This document shows, in pieces, positions 12,000 through 23,769 of a stretch of 64,000 bases of DNA (positions are counted from its first letter, which is position 1; every line of letters begins with the position of its first letter). Made by a program: the position numbers and the translations under genes. This DNA comes from Asterella californica (taxonomy: Eukaryota; Streptophyta; Marchantiopsida; Marchantiales; Aytoniaceae), in contig JAYKYS010000002.1 of assembly GCA_036924285.1 (NCBI GenBank), positions 49,243,501-49,307,500 on the forward strand, read 5' to 3'. Below the pieces are notes generated by a model. The model worked only from the letters and a program-made list of their open reading frames with translations. It ran no database searches and was not told where the DNA came from.

Positions 12000-14420
12000 A
12001 TGAGTGGGGATGGGAAAGGTGATGGAGATGGAGCTAGTGGTTCAGGTGGGTTACCAAGGGTGCAGTTGGATCCGGCGACTGCATCGATGTTCCAAGCTTT
12101 CACTATGTTCTTGCAGCAGCAACAGTCTGATGAGCGGAAGGAAGCTTTGGCAACAAAGGCGCTACAAGCGGTGGTCAGCAGGATTGACCAGTTCGATGGG
12201 AGAGATGTCTCAAGATATCTGAGGCATTATGTGAAGGAGATGGAGCTGAACCGGGTCTCAGAAGATGAGATGATTGAGACATTTGAGTTAGCAGCAGCTC
12301 CAGAGATTAGAGATCATGTTAAAATGCTAACGAAGCATTTTAACAAGGACTGGGAGACGTTTGCGCGTGCCTTGATGGATGAGTACTTCTTGGAGGACTC
12401 TGATCGAGTCACCAAGAAGTCCTTCTTGGAGTGGGTTGAGCAACCAAGGAAGGGTTTACAAGCTACAGAGTTGCTTAGGGAGTTTGAGAAGCAGTTTTCA
12501 CGACTGACTAGGATGGAGAAGCTGACGTTGCAGTCCAACAAGACAGAGCTATTTCTTCGAGCTGCAGATGAGAAGTTGCAAGAAAAGCTAGAGGTACTTC
12601 TGGAAGACCGGGAGGAGGACGATGGATTGACTAGCAGCTGGAAGAAGGTTGAAGAAGCTGTTGGTCTGCTCACCAAGAGGGAGCGGAGGCGAGAGAAGGT
12701 TCCTGTTAGGAGACTGGCACCAACACCCACAGCTGTAACACCTGTTCCTGTAGTCCGACCAGTTCCTGTTGCTAGACAAGTAGTACCAGTTGCTCCAGCT
12801 GTTCCAGTTGTTCCAGTTGTTCCAGTTGTTCAGGCACCCATGGTATCTCCGAAGAAGGATGACTCAAACCTTGAGGAGATATTGCGTGGAATGAGAGATC
12901 TGCAGATCAAGCTCACCAGATTGGAAGAGAAGGGATCTACAAGTGGAGTAAGACCGGTTGAGAAGCAAGGCTGGATCCAGCGGTGTATCTGGTGTGATGG
13001 TACTGATCATCCGCGCAGAGATTGCAAGGAGTTCACAGATATTCTGCAGCAAGGAGTGATCTTCTGGAAGGATGGGAAGGTAGCGCTGAGGGATACTGGT
13101 GCACTTCTTCAGACCAACTTTGGTAGAGGAGGGATGAAGAAGTTGATTGAGGACCACCTATCAGCGCAAGCAGTTGCAATGGTGGAAGCTGGAACTTATG
13201 GCACAAGGGTTGAGGATCAGGCTGAGAGGAGTTTCAACAAGGAGGTTGAGCCAAGTGGATTGTGGTCATCCGCCATCTCCATGAAACAGAAAGGGAAGAT
13301 GGCGCGTGAAACATTGATGAGGACAGCTGCTACGATCAGAAGGGATACTGGATGGGAAGATCCGATAGAAGCTCTATCGGTGCATGCGTACATCGCCAAG
13401 AACCAACACGAAGCGTTGTTGGAAGAGAAGAGAAGGCGAGATTCAGAGGATGCAGGGGAAGGAACTTCTTCTAAGAGACAGACTCGAGGGGAGAAGGTTC
13501 GCCAAGAGCTTCGGGATGCAGGAGCTCAAGACCTACCAATGGACGATGCTCCTTCTTCATCGAAGGAGAAATCTCAGAAGGAGAAGGGTAAGCCGGCTGC
13601 GTACAAGCTACAGTCGGATATCGAGGCTTCAACAGACTTGAAGGGAGTCTTGGAAGATCGCATTCTGAATGCGAAGGTGGAGTTTACTTTGAGAGAAGTG
13701 TTAGGCATCGCCAAGCGTGAGTTTCATGATGTCATCATCGATGTCATCAAACGGAAACGACAAATTACGGATGAGACTGGTTTAGCACATGCTTTGGATA
13801 CTAGGATGTCAGTGGATGAGGAGAGAGAGCTTGCAAGGTGCAGTGTCTATTCTCCAGAGGAAGAAAGAGATCGAAGGCGCAAGGTGCATTTCGAGGATGA
13901 AGAGGAGGATGGGAAGCGGAACTCAAGTCATTACAGCCACAGTCACTGGGCTCGAGCTACGACGGAGACGTTGGTGAGGATCGAGGACTTGGATGAGCCG
14001 GTGGTTGCTCTGATCGATCATGGATCAGAAATCAACATCATGTCGAAGGAGCTATACAAGAGGAAGAAGTGGCCGATCGACACAGAGCATGGATGGGTCA
14101 TAAGAGCAGCCAACAACACGAGAGGAGACTTGTATGGAGCTTGTCCAGACATCAAAGTGCGCGTAAGTGATGTTGCTATCGAGCAAAACTTCTTTGTTCA
14201 GGAAGCAACATCATACCCACTCATTCTGGGTCAACCTTTCATCATAGCAACCCGGATGGAGACAAAGGTACTGGACGACGGATCTGCGTATGCTAGGATC
14301 CGAAGTCAAGATGGGAAGAGAGCGGTACAGTTCCTGACTGTACCGTCCAACCACGAGCGCAACCGTTTGAGGGAGAAGCCGCTTCCAAGGGTGAGTGAAG
14401 AGTTCAAGGATTTTCGTTGA
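12000..14420 (+). CDS. gag-pro: Gag-protease polyprotein of Ty3/gypsy element 1
   Basis: This is a single 806-residue open frame. The first ATG is at 12000; an in-frame TTG at 11979 is not a likely start. Residues about 55-150 look like a retrotransposon Gag capsid region, rich in charged helices. A Val-Pro repeat linker covers about 240-285. A CCHC zinc knuckle, CIWCDGTDHPRRDC, starts at about residue 329 and fits CX2CX4HX4C nucleic-acid binding. The aspartic protease site reads LIDHGSEINIMS, with the catalytic Asp at about residue 673; DHGS replaces the usual D-T/S-G. A protease downstream of Gag in the same frame is normal for this superfamily. The stop overlaps the pol frame. Confidence 0.92.
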   Translation: MSGDGKGDGDGASGSGGLPRVQLDPATASMFQAFTMFLQQQQSDERKEALATKALQAVVSRIDQFDGRDVSRYLRHYVKEMELNRVSEDEMIETFELAAAPEIRDHVKMLTKHFNKDWETFARALMDEYFLEDSDRVTKKSFLEWVEQPRKGLQATELLREFEKQFSRLTRMEKLTLQSNKTELFLRAADEKLQEKLEVLLEDREEDDGLTSSWKKVEEAVGLLTKRERRREKVPVRRLAPTPTAVTPVPVVRPVPVARQVVPVAPAVPVVPVVPVVQAPMVSPKKDDSNLEEILRGMRDLQIKLTRLEEKGSTSGVRPVEKQGWIQRCIWCDGTDHPRRDCKEFTDILQQGVIFWKDGKVALRDTGALLQTNFGRGGMKKLIEDHLSAQAVAMVEAGTYGTRVEDQAERSFNKEVEPSGLWSSAISMKQKGKMARETLMRTAATIRRDTGWEDPIEALSVHAYIAKNQHEALLEEKRRRDSEDAGEGTSSKRQTRGEKVRQELRDAGAQDLPMDDAPSSSKEKSQKEKGKPAAYKLQSDIEASTDLKGVLEDRILNAKVEFTLREVLGIAKREFHDVIIDVIKRKRQITDETGLAHALDTRMSVDEERELARCSVYSPEEERDRRRKVHFEDEEEDGKRNSSHYSHSHWARATTETLVRIEDLDEPVVALIDHGSEINIMSKELYKRKKWPIDTEHGWVIRAANNTRGDLYGACPDIKVRVSDVAIEQNFFVQEATSYPLILGQPFIIATRMETKVLDDGSAYARIRSQDGKRAVQFLTVPSNHERNRLREKPLPRVSEEFKDFR

Positions 14421-17400
14421 GTACCACTATAGAGCGGGATTGTGGTGGTGCGCAAGAGAAGGTACTCTCACTTGATGGAGATAGTGTCTTTTGTACAGGG
14501 TTTATTGGATTTTCAGAGTGTGGGATTGCTGTCTACAAGAAGATAGAAGAGCTGAGAAGAAAAGAACAAAAACATTTGCGTGGTGTTGAGTTGATGTTGA
14601 AAGAGTTGGGTGAGCTAGAAGGGGATGAATGGATTTCTGGTGTTTATGAAGAGGATGGGTTGGAAGATCCCTTGCGAGAGATCATGTCTATTGGATGGGA
14701 GGATATGGATAAGGTTGTGCAGATTCATTCAAGGGAGGTCTATTCGGTGATCGAATCATTCTGTGCACCGGAGGTTCGAGTTGAGACAAGGTACAAGACA
14801 GTGGATAGGAAAGTAAAGCCAGTTGCTGGTCCTTTGCCGGAAGACACCAACCAACAGATGGATCGAGCTTCAAAGGAGAAGAGTTTGAGAGATCCTGCAA
14901 TGATAGGACACAAGTTCACGGAGAAGACCCTTGAAGAGCTGAAGATTGGATCTGATGGGTCTCTTCTACCAGAAGAGAGGATGTGCTTCAAGGAGATGCT
15001 TTCAAGACATGAGAAAGCATTTGCTTTTGAGCCACTTGAGATTGGATGTGTAGATCCGTACGTTGTTACCCCGATGGTTATCTTCACGGTACCGCATGTG
15101 CCATGGAACCTGAGACCAATTCCAGTACCGCGGGCTCACTTGCCCAAACTAGTGGAGTTGCTGAAGGAGAAGATGCGGATGAAGATCTTGGAGCCGTCGT
15201 TTGCACCATATTCAAGCAGATGGTTTACAGTATCAAAGAAGAATGGGTCGCTGCGGTTCATCCAAGACATGCAGCCGGTGAACGCAATAACAATCAGAAA
15301 TGCTGGGGTGGGACCGATTGTGGATGAGTTTGCAGAAGCGTTTGCAGGAAGAGCGATTTACTCAATGGGAGATCTTTACTCGGGGTATGATCAGTTTCAA
15401 CTAGCGGAGGAGAGCAGAAGCTTCACGACAATGAGGACACCTTTGGGGTTGGTTAGGATGTGTACCTTACCACAGGGAGCTACCAACTCGGTAGCACACA
15501 TGATGAACGGGATGAATCAAGTTCTAAGGGACTTCATCCCCGAAAAGACGATGCCGTTCTTGGATGACATCCCCATCAAAGGATGTGTGGAAGATGAGAA
15601 GGATGAAGCATTAGATCAGAGGGGGTGTCGGCGATACGTCACTGATCACATCGCAGACTGTGAGAAGATCTTATCTCGACTTGAGGAAGTTCATCTTACG
15701 CTGTCAGGTGCGAAGTCTACATTTGGAGTTAGAGAGGTTTTGATCGTTGGTCATTTGTGTGGATCGTTTGGTCGGAAGCCAGATCCGAACAAAGTGGATG
15801 CGATTGGAAGGATGAAGGAGGTTTGCAACTCGCTGACAGAAGTAAGAAGATTTTTGGGTGCTTGTGTATTCTACCACATTTGGATTCCTCATTATGCGCA
15901 TGTGGCGGATCCGTTGTATGGATTGTTGCGTAAGGGTCATAAATTCAGATGGGAGGAAGAGCATACTGATGCGGTAAGGAAGCTGAAGTCTTTACTATCA
16001 TCTCCTCCAGTTCTGGGAAGGATTGATTACAAGGGTGCTAGGCCGGTGGTTCTTACTGTGGATACAAGTCCAGTTGCAATTGGATGGGCAGTCGGACAGG
16101 ATGATGAGGATGGAGACAGGTTTGCGGTTAGGTTCGGAGCGAAGGTGTTAAGTGCTCGACAACGTGCTTACCCGCAAGTGAAGAGAGAATTGTGGGGTAT
16201 TGTTTCAGCTATGAAAACTGAGAAAGAGTATTTGATTGGAGCAGTAGTGGTGGTTGAAACTGATTGCTTGCCGTTGTTAGGAATGATCATGAATTGTTCA
16301 ACTCCTGATATTGCGATGTTACGATGGATCGCATATATCAAGTCGTTGAACCCGGAGTTTAGACATATCGCAGGGAAGGATAATCTGATGGCGGATATGT
16401 TATCTCGGGCTCGATATGATGGGGAAGATGAGATGGTAGAAGACATTGACGACGTGGGTACAGAGTTCTATTCGATTGCACAGACAGGAAGGGAAGAAGA
16501 GTTGTTTGTTGAAGGGTTGTATGATGGTGATTTGCTTGATATCGGGAGGTACCTTAGTACGATGGTTAAGCAGACAGGTTGGACGGATGAGAGGTTTCGG
16601 AGAGTTCGAAGGAAGGCCTACAACTTCATGTTGCAGGATGGGTTTCTTTGGAAACGACCGAAGCAGAAAGGTGGGGTACCGCTACGGGTGATTTGCAACA
16701 AGGAAGATCAGCAGAAGTTGCTCAAGGCGTTCCATGAGAGTCTTTGGGCTGGACATCGAGGGATTTGGGCCACTTTTACAAAGATGAAAGAGCGGTATTG
16801 GTGGAAAAACATGTACAGGGATGTTGTATCTTTTGTGGAGTCTTGTTTGACATGTCAGATGTATTCGAATATCCGACATCGTGACGGATTACATCCGACT
16901 TATCCGTTGGCGATCCACTTCAAGTGGGTGGTAGACTTGGTGATTATGCCGGTTGGATTATGACAGATGAGATACTTGGTACTTGCTAGAGAGGATCTTT
17001 CAAATCAAGTCGAGGGTAGGGCGCTTCGGACGAAGACAACTGAAGGGGTATGTAGATTTCTCTTGGAAGAGGTTGTTTGTCGGTATGGATGTGTGGGAAA
17101 GATCACTGCAGATCGGGGAGAGCTAGATGCACATGAGGCTCGTGAATTCTTTGCAAGGTGTGGGGTGAGGTTGTCACTGACAACTGCTTACAACCCCGAA
17201 GGGAATGCCAAGAGTGAACGTGGTCATCCACCCATTGTGAAGGCTTTGGTGAAGGCTTGCAACGGAAGGGTGCGCGAGTGGCCTCGACTCTTACCATTTG
17301 CGTTATGGGCAGATAGAACGACGCACAGCTCGGTGACAGGTTACATGCCGGTGGAACTCATCACAGGTCAGAAGCCTATCATGCCGATTGAAGAACATGT

Positions 17401-17887
17401 TCTGACATGGAGTGTGTTACCTTGGGAGGACAATTTGACTAGAGAAGAGCTTCTTGCTATTCGAATTAGGCAATTAGAGAGAAGACCAGAGGATATCCAA
17501 ACTGCTTTGGATAGGCTGCGAGAAGCACGGTTGAAGAACAAGGTCAGATTTGATCAGCGACATCGTTTGAGACCTAGGAAAATCAAGGAAGGTGATTGGG
17601 TGTTAGTCTATGACAACAGTCTAGACAACCAGCATAGTGCACTCCGGAAGTTTTCCAGAAGATGGTTTGGTCCGTATGTGGTGAAGAAGGTTCATGACAA
17701 CGCAACTTACGCCCTGCAAGAGTTGGATGGAACAAGCTTGAAGGTACCAGTGGCAGGTAAACGCGTCAAGATTTTCAAAAAGAGAGATGAGGAGGTCGAT
17801 CTAGCAGATATCTTGACGGAGTTTCGGTTTGAGGATGAGGATTATGCAGAAGATCTTGAAGGTGAGGTTGGTTACTATGAGAAGTAG
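14399..17887 (+). pseudogene. pol: Pol polyprotein (RT-RNase H-integrase) with one in-frame stop
   Basis: The frame is open from 14399 to the TAG at 17885-17887, except for a single TGA at 16961-16963. It lies in the -1 frame relative to gag and overlaps it by about 22 nt; the nominal start is TTG at 14417. Counting from 14417, the RT has SKKNGSLRFIQDMQPVN and the active-site box PFLDDI (Asp 383/384). RNase H shows VDTS (Asp ~549), KRELWG and ETDC. The integrase zinc region has H773 and C810/C813. The integrase core has Asp ~840, Asp ~899 (TADRGEL) and Glu ~934. A GPY/F motif (RRWFGPYVV) precedes an acidic tail. The TGA falls nine codons after the first integrase Asp, where related element 2 has Trp. 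Confidence 0.92.
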
Positions 17888-17950
17888 GACGATAAGCCGG
17901 TCCACTCCTAGGTTGGTATCTCTGGTGCATACCGGAGGATGCACAGGTTC

Positions 17951-17962
17951 AGAGGGGGTGGA
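17951..17962 (+). promoter_or_regulatory. Polypurine tract of element 1
   Basis: The purine-rich AGAGGGGGTGGA lies immediately before the 3' LTR. This is the expected place for the plus-strand DNA primer in an LTR retrotransposon. Element 2 has a similar GGAGGGGGTGAA at the same position. Confidence 0.85.
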
Positions 17963-19818
17963 TGTCGTGTCGTGGACCGGCTCCTACATGAAATACAAAC
18001 TTCGATGCTTGTCGCTCCAAAGACACTCATGAGAAGACAAGCTAGGCCCCAGCTTACGGACTTTGGCACAATCTCAGATCTCCATTTTCATCGCATGGAT
18101 GGGTAGAGCTCCTTGTCAGCTTTCCATAGGCATCTTATCTACTTCGTTTGGACGCCTAGTGGAAAAGTGACAGGACTCGAAAGATGGAGAAAATAAGCTA
18201 GGCCCCAGCTTACGGGTTTTTGGCACCACTTCGGATCTTCGTTTTTATCGCACCGATGGATAGAGCTCGTTGTCAGCTTTCCATGGGCATCTTGTTTATT
18301 TCGTTTGGATATCCAGGGAAGAAGTTATGCGATTCGAAAAAAGGCAAAATCAAGCTAGACCCCTAGTTACTTGCTGACTGGGTATTTAGGGCTCCAGGCG
18401 TTATATCAAAGACGCAAGGGGCCTGCTTCTTATTATTGAGAGTTGAACTTCGTACGTACAGACTGTTGCAAGGGGGCTGCTTAAGGGGCTTGCTTGTTCC
18501 TGCGACCTGTCGGTGGATGTTTTGGAGAATTGGGAAGTCCAATACACGCGCGCAAGGTGTCATCGGGTTCAGATCTGTGCAGGCTACGCACAGGTTAAGA
18601 CGGTTCTTGAAGAGACGGATCGGGGGTTTGTGTTCTGGGAGAAATTGAGACGCAGGGAGCAGAATTGAGGTTTTCAGTTACCTGTGAAGGAGAGTTGGAC
18701 CGTTCCGGAGTCCAAACTTGTTGTCCTTGGATCCATCGGGATCAGAACAACGAGTTCTTCAGGAAATTGAAGACGATACAAAGTTTTATCGGGCGGTTTG
18801 AGAGTTGTGAGAGAAATTGACTCGCAGGGAAGCGCTTGCGTCAAGTTTTCATCGCCTGCGACCTGAGATTGGATTGTTCTTCGCGATCGGTGAGCCAAGC
18901 TCTTCGTTCTTGGTGCCTACGCGATCAGGGAGTCCTCATGTACGCATAGGAGAAGACTGTAAGTGAATTGGATTGTTGGTTTGGGTGTGGTGAGCAAATT
19001 TGAGCCGCAGGGAGCCGATTTACGTCAGTTTTTTGTAGCCTGCGACCAAATTTCTCGAGTAGTTTTGCAAGGGGAACTCCAAACGGCTTGTTTGGAGTCT
19101 TGTTGGGTTCAGGGTAGCCAGATCTACCTACCAGAGAAGACGAATATCAGTTTAGACGATCCGTTTGTGCGGTGTGAGCGGTTTTAAGCCGCAGGGAGGA
19201 GTTTTTGAAGGTTCGGTCACCTGCGACCGAAAATTGGCGATATCTCGACTATCGGGAGTCGGATCTGAAGGTTTCTTGGGCCAACGGAGTCAGGGAAGGA
19301 GACCCTATCAACATTTGAAGATCGTTTGGCGAAAGGAGAAAGTTCCCAGATAGGTCTTTTTCGGTTCCTTCGCTACAGGTTTCGTCCTTTTGAGTTCGTT
19401 AAGGACTTAGTTGGTTGTGTATGGCTTGTGGTAGCTAGCTTTAGCCAGGAGCTAGTGTGTGGATGTGGTTTGGACTTGGGTTTGGATCGCATGATACTGT
19501 TATGGCTCTGGTTGTTAGCAAAGAGAAGTTCCTCTTGCTTTGAGCTACGTTTTGGTGATTTCAGACTAGGGTTACGTTTCAGGGGTTTGTTTTAGGGCTT
19601 CCGAAGTAGGTTACAGACCGCTCTGGTCTTTTCCTCAGTTTTGTGCTGTTTGGAGAAAGAATCGACAGTGTACATACTTTCAGAGTGGTATATATCGCAG
19701 CATTCCTTTTCGTGGTTGTTCTTCTCTGTCTTGTCTCTGTTTGGCACACAGCATCTCCACAGCCAGGAACCTCGCGTTTTCCTGGACATCCTTCACGCAC
19801 AAAATATCCGACACGATA
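17963..19818 (+). repeat. 3' LTR of element 1
   Basis: It is the partner of 10062-11924, with the same TGTCGTGTCG start and CGACACGATA end. Subrepeats begin at about 18039 and 18195, with a partial at 18352. Nearly all differences from the 5' LTR seen by eye are transitions. It is followed by the ACGT target duplication. Confidence 0.95.
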
Positions 19819-19883
19819 ACGTGAACACGACATGTTTCTTATTCAAGTGCAGTCAGAATTTCAGATTTGCAAGACTGTAGTGC

Positions 19884-20400
19884 ATGAGTGCAGAGGAGTT
19901 TATGAAAATGGATCATGGTCTCTGGTTGGATACTCTTACTTCAGAGCCAAGTGATCTGTGGAAGTTAACATTGGAAACGAACCTCAAATCTTGAAACTCA
20001 GAAGCCTTGGTGATAGAAGCAGTTCGTTTTCTGACATTGAACAATTCTACATTGAAATTTTCATTACCTTCGGTCTTAGATGTGAAAACTGCTGGTAAGA
20101 GTAGCTGTTTAAATTTTCTGATAACGCAGTTAGGTTTCACAAGTATCAATAAACAGACACATGTGTACTCAAAGCATATGGAAAATGACTTTCAGTTGAT
20201 CAGTCAAGCACTTAGAGAAACATTAGCATAGATAGATGATTTACAGTATAGTTTACAGCAATTGATGGAAATTCATAATGCTGTGACAAGAGATGTGACA
20301 ATAATGGATGACAATATTGAATTGATGAATGCTGTGATAGAGAAAAATCAAGTACAAATAAAAAAACTCTTTTCACTTTCAGAATCAACATCAGTTTAAG
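19884..20400 (+). pseudogene. Decayed reading frame, unknown helical protein
   Basis: From an ATG at 19884 one frame runs about 172 codons to a TAA, broken only by a TGA at about codon 37 and a TAG at about codon 115. It starts MSAEEFMKMDHGLWLDTLTS. The C-terminal part (LQYSLQQLMEIHNAVTRDV and following) is rich in Leu/Ile and charged residues, like a coiled coil. No family is recognised. It begins just after the element 1 target duplication, so it is host or older repeat sequence. Confidence 0.3.
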
Positions 20401-22344
20401 TTCTAGTTGTAGCTTACTAGGTAGTTTATTCATTAGACATTTTTGGTATTTTGTTGGAGAGACAAGCATCTGTTATCATATGTAGTAGAGTATAATCATT
20501 TTGGAAAGCAAAGAATTCTTTGATGAAATGAATGAGACACTATGATGGATCTTAGACATTGCGATGGACATTCATTTCAAGAGAGAACAACTCCAGAGAA
20601 GAACTTCTTGGACAATAAGTTGGACTACAAGGCGGATCTGAACCTCACCTGCACTTGCTGTCGAGTAAATTAATATCACATGAAGGTGATTCAGAGTTTA
20701 CTAGGCACAATGGAGATGGAGATTGTCCAAGCAGCTAAATTATTCTCATAAGTAAAAAGACTCTTAAAGATATGAAGATGACAAATCCTCATCCTCTACA
20801 CACCATAAGATAAGATAAGAATACAAGACAAACTAGTAATCTCAATATAGTGAAACTAGGACCTATCAGCTCATCGATATAATGAGTGAACTCACACCCA
20901 AATGAGCTCAAGAGTACCCCTCTACGAGCATTTGGACAGGAGAACATTTGAGGCATCTTCTATCGATCTCGATACTTATTGTTACAAATCTAGAACCATT
21001 TCACTCGATCTTAAGTGAGTTCTGTCAGAAACAGTAAAGCGAGTTTGCAGGATTAGTATGGAACAATCGATCCTTAGTTGTGGCACAAGATAGAAAGCAA
21101 CAGATGCTGGTGAATCATCATCCAGAGTAGAGTTGAGGTTCAAGAGCAATTTTGAAGGATAGTTGATACATGATTCTCTCAAGGATATGAAACATTTGGT
21201 ATCAACGTACAAAAATGCTTGGGGTCATTCCAGTGGATTTCAACAATTTCTTTCAAATTTTGACAATGTTCCACAACTCATCCTCGTGCTTGCTCGCTAA
21301 TGAGGTCCATAGAGGAGTGGATGGTGCATATTATAGCAAGAAACAGCAAACTGAGCTCAACTGAACTGATCAAACCACAGCCAGACGAGTCTCAATTGAG
21401 ACTACGACTGAGATCTACAAGCATGCAGTTGCAGTTGGGTTTACTAGCCATGCCTTCGAGACTAAACACAATTCAAGCAGCGGAAGCACAACCGAAGAAG
21501 GATCCAGATCAAACGTTAGTGATGGAAATGTGAGTGGTGCAGCTAGACAAGAGAGACTGTCTCGAAGATCTTGACCAGCGAGCAATTATGAGCGTAGCCA
21601 AGAAGTAGTAGCTAGCACTAAAGTGTTGGTCAGTTATATTGGGTGTGAGCCGTCCGTCTTTGCTTATCTCCAAGCCAATCAAAGACATCGTTTGCTGCAC
21701 TATTACAGATGGAGTCTAGGTGTGTTCATTTACGGATATACTTTGAGACGAAAGTAGAATATCACGAACCATGAAGTATAGAGCAAAGGTCTTTACCAAG
21801 ACGATGAAAGAGGAAAAACCTGTACCGAGGGATGGGAAAATGAACTCATGCAAAGTGTATAAAATGAAAAGTTGATCTTTCCAACAAGCCATGTTACGAT
21901 AGTACAGTCTGTATAGAATAATTGAACGATCACAGCTCAACCTATCATATAGTACCATTATGTATTGTGTTCACTGTGGTATATCTTCTACTTGTCAATC
22001 GACAAATCAATATGTATTTACATTTAAAGTTCACATACATATATCCGTTGATATCCAAGACTTTCTATATTGCAGAACAGAGTTTACAAAAATTGAAAAT
22101 ATCTATGAAGGCTCCTATATGTCACACGAACGGCAGGACTCTAATATCTTATCAACCACAACGATAACCAAAAAGTGATACACTATGAACAAACAAGTAA
22201 AATATACGTATTGTTAACATGGTAAAACAACGATACATAGTGAAGTAAAAACTCACAATACAGACTGGAGTCTTCATGATTGTTACATGAATGAATTCTA
22301 GAAATCTGATTTTATAACACATAAATTATATTTCAAAATATCTT
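20401..22344. other. Interval without supported genes
   Basis: Short ORFs occur on both strands (for example 21300-21533 plus and 20982-21212 minus). None shows a motif, a codon pattern or splice-phase support. No repeat structure was noticed. Confidence 0.4.
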
Positions 22345-23723
22345 CTACAAATTTTCATATGATATGTGATAACTCGCTAACTGTAATTCTTGAGAAAACA
22401 TTTTCACGTCTGGATAATGAGATAACTGCAGCGTCTTGCTGCAAGTTGCTGCTCGGGGTAAGGAAGTTGGTCCGTATGAAGAACAACTAATATAACATCT
22501 GGTTCCTTGGCTGTATTTTTCATCGGTGATGAATATGTATAACCTATAAACCTCTGGTTTACTGAACAGGATAACAGCTTCAGTGAAAGCTTGTTGTAAG
22601 TCTTCTGGAAATGGCTTATTAAAATTAACACATGATAAAAAATCTGTGCTATTTATATCTTACTCAGCACTATAAAAGACAGACATTGCATCGACTGATA
22701 CTTCCATGAGCACATTCGAGAGTATACTCTTTTTCTCCATAGTTTACACATATGGACAGCTATTAAATGTATTTACTATGGACAGAAATCTTTCACGGAG
22801 TACTCTAGTTACAGAAGAGCATCTTACAAACAATGTATCGTACAATCATATCTGCAATCACAAGAGATTTGTGAAATTTTTCCTCTGACATGGTCGGGTT
22901 AAGACTCTAAAATTTTTCATAATAAAGTGACATACCTTCCTCCATCAAGTCTACGCACTCTCTTCTTGTGTCTTTATTGCTGTCTAGTACATTCTTCATG
23001 AGCTCCAATTCATATGTATAAAAAGACTGAAAGTCTCTAATAAATATATCATGAGTTTTTCCACGTAAGGCACGACTTTTTTCTCTTGTCGGCTCCGTCC
23101 CCTTGGCTATAGCAATGCGTTGCCGTTGTTACTGGACAATTTACACGTTGCTTGTTTAAGACCAATAGAAACATCAGTTGACCAACCAATATTATATGAA
23201 ATCAACAACATCAGTGTAGATATGATAATAGCAATTGATAGAAGCAAACTCAACTGTAAACTATGTATTGTGTAATTACAGAAAGCAAACCTCACAATAA
23301 AGTTAAACTATGTACATAGAAGGTGATGTTAAGAAGTAGCTTAGAAGGTTTAAGACATACATTTCCCTGGAAGTAGGTATTATCACAATCCTTTGTCGAT
23401 AGATGAAAAATGCTTGAACGTCTTTCAAAGACCCGTTCGATTATATGTAACCAAAGAGTTGTTATTGTTTATCCAACATGTACAAAACTAAGCCCACTAA
23501 GAGAAAAGAAATTATTTGACCAAGCTCACTAAAAGGAAGAAAATTATTTGACATGACATTGTACCTCATTGTCATCAAAAATTTGATCCCAAGCTTCAGT
23601 CAAAAGTTTATCTATCAATCGACCTGCATCTACTCTGAGATTTTCTGCAAGAGTGAAACTATCGGCATCTTCATCCTTGCTTGTATTCACAAATTTCACA
23701 TGAAAATCTGGAGATATATCCAT
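22345..23723 (-). CDS. Hypothetical membrane protein, four-exon model
   Basis: The model uses exons 23723-23565, 23253-23187, 23106-22936 and 22643-22345. Introns start GTACAA, GTTGGT and GTATGT and end TTTACAG, CTATAG and GCACAG. Phases 0, 1, 1 join to exactly 232 codons including the TAG stop. Exon 1 starts MDISPDFHVKFVNTSKDEDA and is acidic. Exon 2 is one hydrophobic segment (LSLLLSIAIIISTLMLLISY), a likely transmembrane helix. Exon 3 is charged (LRGKTHDIFIRDFQSFYTYE). Exon 4 carries KPFPEDLQQAFTEAVILFSK and SCSSYGPTSLPRAATCSK. No family is recognised. The upstream frame has stop codons, so the true gene may be longer and decayed. The second intron's splice sites are weak. Confidence 0.42.
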
Positions 23724-23769
23724 CTTCCTTGTTGCAATATTAAAAAAATAATTTGGACTGCTGTGCAAT

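Larger units (their letters stand above)
10058..19822 (+). mobile_element. Full-length Ty3/gypsy LTR retrotransposon (element 1)
   Basis: The element has two LTRs (10062-11924 and 17963-19818), a primer-binding site, gag-protease, pol with RT, RNase H, then integrase, and a purine tract. It is flanked by the 4-bp direct repeat ACGT at 10058-10061 and 19819-19822. The RT-RNase H-integrase order and the GPY/F-type integrase C-terminus identify Ty3/gypsy (Metaviridae). No chromodomain was seen. The LTRs differ by roughly 13-14 substitutions and two small indels in about 1855 bp (counted by eye), so the insertion is young. A stop codon in the integrase region probably disables this copy. Confidence 0.95.

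Noticed and set aside
10462..12103. Several 60-105-codon ORFs within the element 1 LTRs
   Set aside because: They recur in the other LTR copies only because LTRs are duplicated, and frames break in the older solo LTR.
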